Source of the DNA: Streptococcus minor DSM 17118
GTDB taxonomy: Bacteria; Bacillota; Bacilli; Lactobacillales; Streptococcaceae
Reading direction: 5' to 3'
DNA: 64,000 bases
NCBI RefSeq assembly: GCF_000377005.1
Contig: NZ_AQYB01000033.1
Span: forward strand, 310,001-374,000
Shown: positions 38,079-46,107 of the stretch, one piece after another
Position numbering within the stretch: the stretch's first letter is position 1
Layout of the letters: every line of letters begins with the position of its first letter
Program-made: the position numbers and the translations under genes
The notes under the pieces: generated by a model
Told to the model about the DNA's origin: nothing
The model's database searches: none
The model's input: only the letters and a program-made list of their open reading frames with translations

Positions 38079-39281
38079 TTACTGAGGACGGATATTTGAC
38101 ATCTTGTCTACTATCACAGCAGAGAAAACATCTGAATTGACATTTGTAATAGTTCTGAGCATTCCTACAAACCATTCGACGCCCGCAAACAAGGCTATAC
38201 TTTCAATCGGAAGCCCAAGTTGTGGAACAATAATCGCCAAGGACACCAATCCTGCACCTGGAACAACAGCATTAGCTAGTGAAATAAACGTTGCTAATAC
38301 ACCGATATACAAAAGCGTGATGCCATCTAAGTGAATGTCATAGAGTTGCGCAATGGTGACTACTGTGATAGCCATATGCATTGCAGAACCATTACTATTG
38401 AGCGAAACCCCCATTGGCAATACGAGATCAACCACTCGCTTGCTGATGCCTAACTTAGAATGAGCATCCTCCATAGCCAAGGGCAAGGTAACTGCTGAAG
38501 AAGTCGTTGCGAGAGCCATGAGAGAGGTTGATTTCATCCCAACAACAATACTTCTAAATGATTTTTTGCTATACAAGGCGATTACCAAAACCCAAAGCAG
38601 TAAGAAGGTGAGGGTGGCTAGACCAAATACCAACAAGTATTGAACCATGGGAAGTAAGATATCCAAGCCCAAGTTGCCAACTGAGACAGCTATCATGGAA
38701 AAAATTCCAAGAGGTGCAAACTTCATCACCAAACGAATAATCTGCATGATAATGGCATTAAATTCAAGTAAAAGCGGTAAAAAGAGATTATCTTTTTTTT
38801 GAGAGGCATATATATTAACTGCCACTCCCATAAAAATGGCAAAAATGATTATCTGAATGATAGAGCCTCTAGAGAGAGAATCCATGATATTTTGAGGAAA
38901 GAAAGAAATAATCGTTTCTGATAAATTGATACTCTGCTCCTCAACGGTCTCTAAACCAGCTTGCGGAATCGTAACACTTTTTCCTGGTTGCATCATCAGT
39001 GTAAACAAAATACCCCAGTAAGCTGCTAGAAGAGAGGAAACACCAAAAATCACTATGGTACGAATACCTAAAGCAGACAAGTCCTTCTTTTCAAGTGAGC
39101 CCAGAGCCTGGATAACCTGTCCCAATACTAGGAGCGGGATAACCATCTGCATAGTACTCAAAAACACTTTTCCCACCACATCTAGTACGGCTACATAATC
39201 TTTAAAAAGAAATCCAGCTAAGACACCCAACGCAATAGCAATCAAGATTTTCCTAATAAAATGTTTATCATCCATCTCCAA
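38079..39281 (-). CDS. Dicarboxylate/amino acid:cation symporter family protein
   Basis: A 400-residue membrane protein of the DAACS/SLC1 family (GltP, DctA, SstT). The first half has the scaffold helices. The second half has the substrate-site features: a serine-rich hairpin ATTSSAVTLPLAM, an NSNGSAMHM segment aligned with the NMDGT motif, a second hairpin ANAVVPGAGLVSLA and TNVNSDVFSAVIVDK with the conserved N...D. The NMDGT motif is altered, so the substrate may differ from aspartate or glutamate. In this operon an organic acid such as a ureido acid or oxamate is plausible. Confidence 0.75.
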   Translation of the reverse strand: MEMDDKHFIRKILIAIALGVLAGFLFKDYVAVLDVVGKVFLSTMQMVIPLLVLGQVIQALGSLEKKDLSALGIRTIVIFGVSSLLAAYWGILFTLMMQPGKSVTIPQAGLETVEEQSINLSETIISFFPQNIMDSLSRGSIIQIIIFAIFMGVAVNIYASQKKDNLFLPLLLEFNAIIMQIIRLVMKFAPLGIFSMIAVSVGNLGLDILLPMVQYLLVFGLATLTFLLLWVLVIALYSKKSFRSIVVGMKSTSLMALATTSSAVTLPLAMEDAHSKLGISKRVVDLVLPMGVSLNSNGSAMHMAITVVTIAQLYDIHLDGITLLYIGVLATFISLANAVVPGAGLVSLAIIVPQLGLPIESIALFAGVEWFVGMLRTITNVNSDVFSAVIVDKMSNIRPQ

Positions 39282-39295
39282 GTCCTAGCCTTTCT

Positions 39296-40540
39296 CTAGA
39301 GTGTTTTCGCCTTTTGAGTATCCTTCGCAACAAACAAGAAGAGCAATAATCCCATACCCAGTAAGACAGCTGCCACGTAAAAACCAATCTGCATGGATCC
39401 TACCGTATCAGCTAGATAACCAGTTACATAAGGAGCCAATATCGATCCTGACATGCCGATGAAATTATAAGCACTCAATGTTGTTGATAAACTACCCTTT
39501 GGTGCAAAAGCATTAACATAGGAAATCAAGATTGGATCCAGCGCCAATTTACCAGTTAGTCCATAAAGGATTAAAACTGCAATCAACAAAGTCTTATCTG
39601 TTACATAAGCCATTAAGAAAACAGATAACAATGCCAGCGGTATCAACAACATCATCATTTTCTTAGTGCTGCCAATCTTATCTTTCATGCGAGCAAAGAA
39701 CAAGGCACCTGGAATAGAAGCCCATGGAACCAGAGAAGCGATAAACCCAACACTACCTCCAACAAAGCCACGCTCTTGTATCAAGAAAGACGGTAACCAA
39801 GTAATAATAACGAAGTTAGCATAGATACTAACAAAACAAACTAAGAAGACAGCTACTAGATTTTTATTTGTAAAGATATCTTTTAACGAGACTTTTTCTT
39901 CTGGTTCAACATTGGTTTCAGTATTTTCTTCCTTGCTACTTGCGTAAGCCACTCGTTCTTTCAGCAAAGTGTAGAATAAGACACCCACTATGGCAGTCGG
40001 TAACGCCATGAGAAAGAAGGGTTGACTCCAATGTGCACCACCAGCCAATACAATGGAGCTAGAAAGCAGGAAGCCACCAGATGTCCCAAAAGCCATTCCA
40101 CTGTTGATTAAAGCATTACCGAAGGTTACTTTTTCTTTTGGAATAGCTTCACTGGACATGGCATATTGAGGACCATAATAAGCACCTTGTGCAATCCCTG
40201 CAAAAGCACGAATCCACAAGAAGATAGCAAATGTTTGAGCCAAGCCACTTAGGAAAGTAGCAAGAGCTAAACCTAGAAATCCAACTGTAATCACCAGTTT
40301 ACGACCGTACTTATCCCCTAAGATACCAAAGGGAATTTGAGCTACGGCATAGGTGAGAAAGAATATACTATTTGCAAGACCTAAATCGGTATTTGTCAAA
40401 TCAAATTCTTTCCCCACATTTCCCATAATTGGATTAAAAATGGTACGTGTCGCATACATCAAAATCCAACCTAGGAAGAAAAGAAAAACTAGACGAATCC
40501 AATAATTCTTATTAACTATTTCAACTTTTTTCTGTTTCAT
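39296..40540 (-). CDS. MFS transporter (anion:cation symporter-like)
   Basis: A 414-residue major facilitator with 12 predicted membrane segments in two halves and a charged central loop at about residues 195-220. The loop between segments 2 and 3 has GILGDKYGRKLVITVG, the MFS signature. It overlaps the DUF2877 gene by 20 bases, so it is translationally coupled to it. It resembles sugar-acid and organic-anion carriers of the ACS family. It is probably the importer of the ureide or the exporter of the product. Confidence 0.75.
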   Translation of the reverse strand: MKQKKVEIVNKNYWIRLVFLFFLGWILMYATRTIFNPIMGNVGKEFDLTNTDLGLANSIFFLTYAVAQIPFGILGDKYGRKLVITVGFLGLALATFLSGLAQTFAIFLWIRAFAGIAQGAYYGPQYAMSSEAIPKEKVTFGNALINSGMAFGTSGGFLLSSSIVLAGGAHWSQPFFLMALPTAIVGVLFYTLLKERVAYASSKEENTETNVEPEEKVSLKDIFTNKNLVAVFLVCFVSIYANFVIITWLPSFLIQERGFVGGSVGFIASLVPWASIPGALFFARMKDKIGSTKKMMMLLIPLALLSVFLMAYVTDKTLLIAVLILYGLTGKLALDPILISYVNAFAPKGSLSTTLSAYNFIGMSGSILAPYVTGYLADTVGSMQIGFYVAAVLLGMGLLLFLFVAKDTQKAKTL

Positions 40541-41384
40541 AGAGCGTTCCTCGCATCTTCATTTTTTGAATACATTTCAACGATAGGAATAAGCCAAATA
40601 AGAAATCATAACCAGAAGTATGTCCAATGGTTGCTATTCTTTGGATGGCCTTGTTTGCAGAATAACTATCTCTCCTTTCTAAACTTTTATTGAGACGATA
40701 AATGGGTGATGATACAACTCCTTTTAAAAAGGCATCTAAATATTCTCGGCTAATGACGGTTGTTTTGGTCAGATTCTGAGATAAGTAGATCTCGACTTCT
40801 TTTTGTATAAGGTAGTCTGATAGAACCCGCATTCCCCAAAAATATCCTAGTAGGAGGTCATCGCCACTTGGCGTCAATCCTAAACCACGTCCAATCAAAA
40901 ATTGGATAATTGTTTCGATAGCGCTAAGAGACAAATGACCTGATTGCATCATCTCTTGAATCTGCTGAAAATCTGATGATGCCTCTATACCTATTTTATT
41001 GAAAGAGAGTTGAGTTTCTACTAATCCCAAGACTTCTTCTATTTCATCTTGACTAAACTCCACCCTAAATACCATCATATTTTGAACAACATTTTCTGGT
41101 CCTGATAAGATATACGTATCTGTTTGGCTATAGATGATGATCTTATCCTTCTTCAGTGTAACTAAATCATCTATTTGAAGCCCTTGCAACTTTTGAAAAT
41201 CTTGAGACTCCAACTGAATCCCAAAGCTGGATAAAAATTCCCTTTCTCCAGAAACATGGATGAGATGTTGTCCAACTATTATATTGAAAGAATGATGGAA
41301 GATACTGTGGACGCGACCAGTATACCCATATTTACAATAAGGGTATACCAGATCACTGATTCCACAGATAGATAGCTTAATCAT
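40521..41384 (-). CDS. DUF2877 protein, YlbF/YahE-type subunit of the oxamate carbamoyltransferase system
   Basis: A 287-residue soluble protein of the DUF2877 family. The family motif GRGLGLTPSGDDLLLGYFWGMR is present near residue 180, and GHTSGYDFLFGLFLSL near the C-terminus. In E. coli the related ylbF and yahE genes lie beside fdrA/ylbE and yahF/yahG, and YlbF has been reported as needed for oxamate carbamoyltransferase activity. Its start overlaps the end of the fusion gene by 8 bases and its end overlaps the MFS gene by 20, so all three are tightly coupled. Confidence 0.8.
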   Translation of the reverse strand: MIKLSICGISDLVYPYCKYGYTGRVHSIFHHSFNIIVGQHLIHVSGEREFLSSFGIQLESQDFQKLQGLQIDDLVTLKKDKIIIYSQTDTYILSGPENVVQNMMVFRVEFSQDEIEEVLGLVETQLSFNKIGIEASSDFQQIQEMMQSGHLSLSAIETIIQFLIGRGLGLTPSGDDLLLGYFWGMRVLSDYLIQKEVEIYLSQNLTKTTVISREYLDAFLKGVVSSPIYRLNKSLERRDSYSANKAIQRIATIGHTSGYDFLFGLFLSLKCIQKMKMRGTLYETEKS

Positions 41385-44379
41385 TTGTAAATCCCTTGCT
41401 TACTGCATAGGCTTCGAGGGCTTTTTCAAAACAACCGAGAGGCGCACGCACTGTTCCTGCTCCGACCTGTCCTAGCCCTGCTTTCTTATGAGCGATACCC
41501 GTATTGATAATCGGCGTGATACCAGTTTCAACAATCTTACGAATATCAATCCCTAGAACACTTCCTTCAAAATTCCAGTTTGGAATAGACCAGTTTGAAT
41601 TGCGAGTAATACAAATTCGAGCCATCTCCTCTGATGTCTCGATGGCATCCTGGAAGCCACCTGCACCAACAAAACGTGTTACACCAGGAGCGGCAATCAT
41701 AGCCATAGCGCCAACTCCCACTGTTTCTGTAATCGCACTATCTCCAATATCTGGATTTCCATCTTCTTCACTAAATCCTGTAAAGTACAGACCTTTTGGT
41801 GTATTGACCGGAGCTGTATACCAATCATCATTTGTTTCAGCAATACGGATACCAAAATCTACACCATTACGAGTCATGGTTGTTACGATTGTACCTTTTG
41901 CATCCTTGCGAGCAGAGTCAACAATTACCTTTCCAGTTGCCATCATGATATTGAGGAAGAATTGATCTGTATCAGACAAGAACTTGATGACATCGTATTT
42001 CACATCCTTATCTAGGTCTAACTTGGTAATCAACGGAACGATCTCTTTTACAAAGTTTAGAGACGCAGCGATATTGCGTTGATGGAATTCATCCCCCATC
42101 GTAATAGCCTTGGCAATCAAAACATTGAGATTGATGCCATCTTCTGAAAGTTTTAGAGCTTTGGCAATAGTTGGTCCCAATACATCCCGCATCCATTCTA
42201 GACGTTGCACGACTTCTTCTGAGTAGGCACCGAAGCGAAGAACCTTACCGATTCCCTCGTTCATCGTACAGTAAGCACGAACGCCGTCTATCTTGTTCTC
42301 AACAACCAGTACAGCCATATCACCAGAAGTGATTCCTCCCATCGGACCAACCGCATGGACATCGTGGCATGGGATAAAGCGAACGTGACCCTCTTCAAAT
42401 AAGGCACGCGCTTCTTCTTCGGTCTGCGCCCATTTTTCAAACAGTGCCGCACCTAGGCATGACCCCTGCATTGGTCCTGTCATTGTTTCCCAGGTAATAG
42501 GTGGCCCTGCATGCAATAAGGTTTTTTGACTTGGATCATTTAATTCTGGAATAACATCCCTAGCCTTAACAACATCTATCAAGAATGGCTGCACTTGTTT
42601 CATGCGTTGGGCAACTGCAGCATTTTCTGCATCAATTTCGTCAGAAAAACCTTCAAGGAAATTAAGAATTTTAATCATTTTCTTATTGCCACCTGCAATC
42701 GGACGCCAGCTATATTGAACAGATTGACCGCCATAAGCTGTGATGGAATCATTAAAGCTTTGTAAGCCAATGTTGATAACACGAGGTTTCTCTGTCAATA
42801 AAGACATCACATTTTCAGATGGGGCAGGTAGGTCCATTTTCCGACCGGTGTAAGGGATAACTTTCTTGTTGACTTCTTGCACATCAACCCCTTTAAACTT
42901 CAAAGCCAAACGGACAGCTCTTTCATTACTTTCTTCAACCAAGACACCACTCTGAGCAAGGCGATTTACCGCATCCTGATAATTTTGCGGATCGCTAGCT
43001 GTGCCCACGACGGTCGCTACTAACTTGATATCTGGGTAAGTCTGCTTGATTTCCTGAATAGTTGGAAGCAAAGCACCTGTCATATCTTCATGTGCTCCAT
43101 AGCCTAGTACCACATCAAAGAGGATTACACCTGTATTTTCTTTTGCAGCGTATTCTTTCAGTTTAGTGATACGAACTTCTGGGTCAATCATCGGATGTGG
43201 GCGACCCTGGGTATAGATATCATCTCCTAAATCGATAATATCATAGCCATTATGTTGCAAAATATAACCTTCTTTTTTGGTTAAACCACCCAAATCCAGA
43301 GCCTCTGTTATCAGCATACCCGCCTCAGAAGCAAGGGTTCCACCAGAATATAGCCCAATCACAACCTTGTCTGCTGGTAGTTGCTCAGAAACGCTATGTT
43401 TAATCGGCATTTGATAATTGCCTTTGATAGGCTCGCCTTTTGCCAGATCGACAGCTAGGCGCGCTGTTTCTTCTAGGGTATGTGCTAGATAAACATTTCC
43501 TTCATGTGAGTCAGGCTTCTCTCCTAAGAAAATAGCGACTACTGGTTTAGAGACGCTTTGTAACAGAGTAACCACCTCATCCCGAACCTCTTTAGCTGCC
43601 GGTTTTGAGATAACACAGATAACATCTGTTGGCTCGTGTTTATCCAAAGCAAGAATAGCATCTTTGACAGTAATGGCGCCAACCTTATCAGATAAGTCCC
43701 TTCCACCAGTTCCAATAGCATGAACAACTCCCGCTCCTAGTCTATCAATGATGGTGGTCACTTCCTGAATACCAGTACCTGAAGCACCCACTATACCGAT
43801 ATTGCCCGGTCTGATAACATTGGTAAAAGCTAGAGGTACGCTTGAAATAATACCTGTACCACAATCCGGCCCCATCATCAAGAGCCCCTTCTCATGTGCT
43901 AAATCTTTGAGACGCTTTTCATCTTCAACAGGGATGTTGTCTGTAAAGGAAAAGACATTGAGCCCCTTTCTAAGAGCTTTTTCCATCTCAACTGCACCAT
44001 ATTCACCAGGAATACTGAATAAAGCTAAATTAGCATCAGGGAGAACCTCCAAAGCTTCTGCCAAGCTAGAAACTGTTTTAGCCTGCTTATCGGAGTTGGT
44101 CTTAACTGATAAATCAGATAAAAACTCATCTACGAGTTGTAAAACTTCTGCTTTTACATCCTGCGTTTCCGACTCTACTACAATCACCAAGTCATTGGGC
44201 GAAGCAGCTTTTGCTTCTTCAGAAAGCAAGCCACTATTTCCCAAGATATCCTTGTTAGCATCTGATCCCATCATGATTTGACTTTTGACAACCTCTGGAA
44301 GGCTATTGACCTTCTGGGTTAATAACATCAAATTAATGGAATCCTGGTAGTTGTTTTCCAAAATTTCAGTTATCAGCAT
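41377..44379 (-). CDS. FdrA-YlbE (DUF1116) fusion, predicted oxamate carbamoyltransferase
   Basis: A 1000-residue protein that fuses two proteins separate in E. coli. Residues 1 to about 575 match FdrA/YahF: a CoA-ligase-like fold with GLLMMGPDCGTGI (about 165-177), VGASGTGIQEV (197-207), GGRDLSDKVG and GRPHPMIDP, ending YSWRPIAGGNKKM. Residues about 580-1000 match YlbE/YahG (DUF1116): LLHAGPPI, FIPCHDVHAVGPMGGITSG, MGDEFHQRNIAAS, MTRNGVDFGIR and GAGTVRAPLGCFE. With the DUF2877 partner this should phosphorolyse oxalurate to oxamate and carbamoyl phosphate. It is first in the operon, preceded by AAAAAAGGAG. Confidence 0.88.
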   Translation of the reverse strand: MLITEILENNYQDSINLMLLTQKVNSLPEVVKSQIMMGSDANKDILGNSGLLSEEAKAASPNDLVIVVESETQDVKAEVLQLVDEFLSDLSVKTNSDKQAKTVSSLAEALEVLPDANLALFSIPGEYGAVEMEKALRKGLNVFSFTDNIPVEDEKRLKDLAHEKGLLMMGPDCGTGIISSVPLAFTNVIRPGNIGIVGASGTGIQEVTTIIDRLGAGVVHAIGTGGRDLSDKVGAITVKDAILALDKHEPTDVICVISKPAAKEVRDEVVTLLQSVSKPVVAIFLGEKPDSHEGNVYLAHTLEETARLAVDLAKGEPIKGNYQMPIKHSVSEQLPADKVVIGLYSGGTLASEAGMLITEALDLGGLTKKEGYILQHNGYDIIDLGDDIYTQGRPHPMIDPEVRITKLKEYAAKENTGVILFDVVLGYGAHEDMTGALLPTIQEIKQTYPDIKLVATVVGTASDPQNYQDAVNRLAQSGVLVEESNERAVRLALKFKGVDVQEVNKKVIPYTGRKMDLPAPSENVMSLLTEKPRVINIGLQSFNDSITAYGGQSVQYSWRPIAGGNKKMIKILNFLEGFSDEIDAENAAVAQRMKQVQPFLIDVVKARDVIPELNDPSQKTLLHAGPPITWETMTGPMQGSCLGAALFEKWAQTEEEARALFEEGHVRFIPCHDVHAVGPMGGITSGDMAVLVVENKIDGVRAYCTMNEGIGKVLRFGAYSEEVVQRLEWMRDVLGPTIAKALKLSEDGINLNVLIAKAITMGDEFHQRNIAASLNFVKEIVPLITKLDLDKDVKYDVIKFLSDTDQFFLNIMMATGKVIVDSARKDAKGTIVTTMTRNGVDFGIRIAETNDDWYTAPVNTPKGLYFTGFSEEDGNPDIGDSAITETVGVGAMAMIAAPGVTRFVGAGGFQDAIETSEEMARICITRNSNWSIPNWNFEGSVLGIDIRKIVETGITPIINTGIAHKKAGLGQVGAGTVRAPLGCFEKALEAYAVSKGFTND

Positions 44380-44412
44380 AACTTTACTCCTTTTTTATTT
44401 TTTGTTATAATC

Positions 44413-44442
44413 ATTATACCGCAATTATGTTTGCGCTTCCAT
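44413..44442 (-). promoter_or_regulatory. Ureide operon promoter with perfect cre and a palindrome
   Basis: On the minus strand TATAAT (44413-44418) precedes the fusion gene by about 34 bases. ATGGAAGCGCAAACAT (44427-44442) matches the cre consensus at all 16 positions and covers the -35 region. Overlapping it, CGCAA-TTATGT-TTGCG (44420-44435) is a perfect short palindrome, a candidate PucR operator. The -35 itself is poor (TGGAAG), suggesting need of an activator. The likely pucR -35 (TTGCGC) overlaps the same site. Confidence 0.65.
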
Positions 44443-44500
44443 TCTATATTTTTCTATATTTTTTAGATATTTTTATCCATTTTTCTAAAAAGGAGCTTGT

Positions 44501-46087
44501 ATGCTGGTTAAAGATTTATTACAACAGAAAATTTTTAAAGATTCTCGAACGTTAACAGGCACTATCGGTTTGGAAAACCCAATCGAGTCTGTCATGATCA
44601 TCGAAGCCTTAGATATAGAGAAATGGGCTGTTCGAAACCAGATTCTACTGACTTCTTATGTTGCCTTTCAGGATAAAAATTTGGATGAGATTAAAGAATA
44701 TTTTGAAAAAATTTCCTCTATCGGGATTAGCGGTATTATCATAAAAATTCGTAGATTTATCCAAGAAGTTCCTAGTCATTTTATCGAACTTTGCAATAGT
44801 CATGAAATTCCATTGATTGAAATTCCTCCTACTATTACCTACGAATCCATCATTTTGTCTATTCACGAACCGTTATTGAACTACGAATCTTTTCTATTAA
44901 GAAGATATTATGAAGCTAGTAAAATTTTTTCCAATCTGGTCAATCCCCGTTATTCTTATGAGGACTTGGTGAGACGCTTTACTGATTTTACAGGCTTATC
45001 CGTCTCTCTAAAAATTCCTGAATCTAGCTTTTTCTTCCAATCGGAGTCTTTCCCGTCCCTACCAAATTATCAATATGTCGAATTTGAAGTACAAAACTTA
45101 TACGCCCAACATCACTACTACCTCAGAAGTTATACTACTCCAGAAGAAATGGAAGAAATAGAATTCTATTATCTAGATATCAAAAACATCACAGATGTAC
45201 GCAGATATAGTTTTCTAATTCATGTCGAAACCAAATCCATTGACCATTCTTTGATTCTAGCTATCGAAAAATTTTTAGAAGTACTCAGTCAAAAATTAGA
45301 CGCTGAATATTACCGAAAAAATGAAATATTTCTACATCGCAACAAGACAATTTCTGCTATCTTATTTGACATCAATAAGGATGCCTACGATTTAAAACTT
45401 CTATTGGAGGAGATTTCTTTATTCGACCACCCTTACTATCAAGTCGTCCTCATTACCTTACCAAATCAATTTGAGAAACATCAGCTAAGACCCATCAGAA
45501 AAGCATTTGACACTATAGGTTTATCGAATGTCTATTACGAAAGTAAGAATACCCTAGTCTATATCCTCAATATTAAAAAAGAGACAGACCGCATTCAGAA
45601 GAAGACTCTCAAGACTTTGCTTCCACGAATTGACAAGGTCCATTATTTCCTAAGTAAGGCCGGTCATTATTTAGAGATTAGCCAACTCTTTTCGACCTGT
45701 TTAAAGATGAAACAGTTTAATGACTCTTTTTATATTTCAGATTTTATTGATCAAGAAGACTTAGGGATCTTTAATTTTCTCATCAGCATACCCCCTGAAA
45801 ACTACAACAATATGGTGCCAGATGAATTGCTTCAACTATTCAATGACAAGCCCGATTTATTTGAAACCTTGTATATTTTTATTATCAATCACTTAAACTA
45901 CGGTTCAACCGCTAAGGAATTATACCTACATCCCAAAACCATCCGCTACCGTATCAGTAAGATTACCCAACTATTACAACTAGACTTAGGAAATCCTATT
46001 CAACTAGCCAACTACACCATCGGCTGTATACTTTTAAATTTAAAAAAGAAAAAAGAGAAGACTACTGAGTCCTCTCTAGAGCAGTAA
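44501..46087 (+). CDS. PucR family transcriptional regulator
   Basis: A 528-residue regulator. Residues about 5-125 match the PucR N-terminal ligand-sensing domain (ALDIEKWAVRNQILLTSYVAF). A middle GGDEF-like region follows, and the C-terminus (about 460-520) is the PucR helix-turn-helix (GSTAKELYLHPKTIRYRISKITQLL). PucR proteins control purine and ureide catabolism in Bacillus and others. It is divergent from the ureide operon, sharing a 121-base control region, so it most likely activates or represses that operon in response to a ureide. AAAGGAG precedes the ATG. Confidence 0.85.
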   Translation: MLVKDLLQQKIFKDSRTLTGTIGLENPIESVMIIEALDIEKWAVRNQILLTSYVAFQDKNLDEIKEYFEKISSIGISGIIIKIRRFIQEVPSHFIELCNSHEIPLIEIPPTITYESIILSIHEPLLNYESFLLRRYYEASKIFSNLVNPRYSYEDLVRRFTDFTGLSVSLKIPESSFFFQSESFPSLPNYQYVEFEVQNLYAQHHYYLRSYTTPEEMEEIEFYYLDIKNITDVRRYSFLIHVETKSIDHSLILAIEKFLEVLSQKLDAEYYRKNEIFLHRNKTISAILFDINKDAYDLKLLLEEISLFDHPYYQVVLITLPNQFEKHQLRPIRKAFDTIGLSNVYYESKNTLVYILNIKKETDRIQKKTLKTLLPRIDKVHYFLSKAGHYLEISQLFSTCLKMKQFNDSFYISDFIDQEDLGIFNFLISIPPENYNNMVPDELLQLFNDKPDLFETLYIFIINHLNYGSTAKELYLHPKTIRYRISKITQLLQLDLGNPIQLANYTIGCILLNLKKKKEKTTESSLEQ

Positions 46088-46107
46088 CGTTTTTTACTGC
46101 TTTTTTT
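46080..46107 (+). terminator. Terminator of pucR
   Basis: AGCAGTAA / TTACTGCT with a 6-base loop overlaps the pucR stop and is followed by seven T. On the minus strand no T tract follows, so it does not obviously serve the convergent surface-protein gene. Confidence 0.8.

Noticed and set aside
32589-46087. Ureide operon as a recent mobile island
   Set aside because: No integrase, tRNA end, insertion sequence or flanking direct repeats were found, and composition looks like the surroundings. Transfer cannot be excluded without genome comparison.
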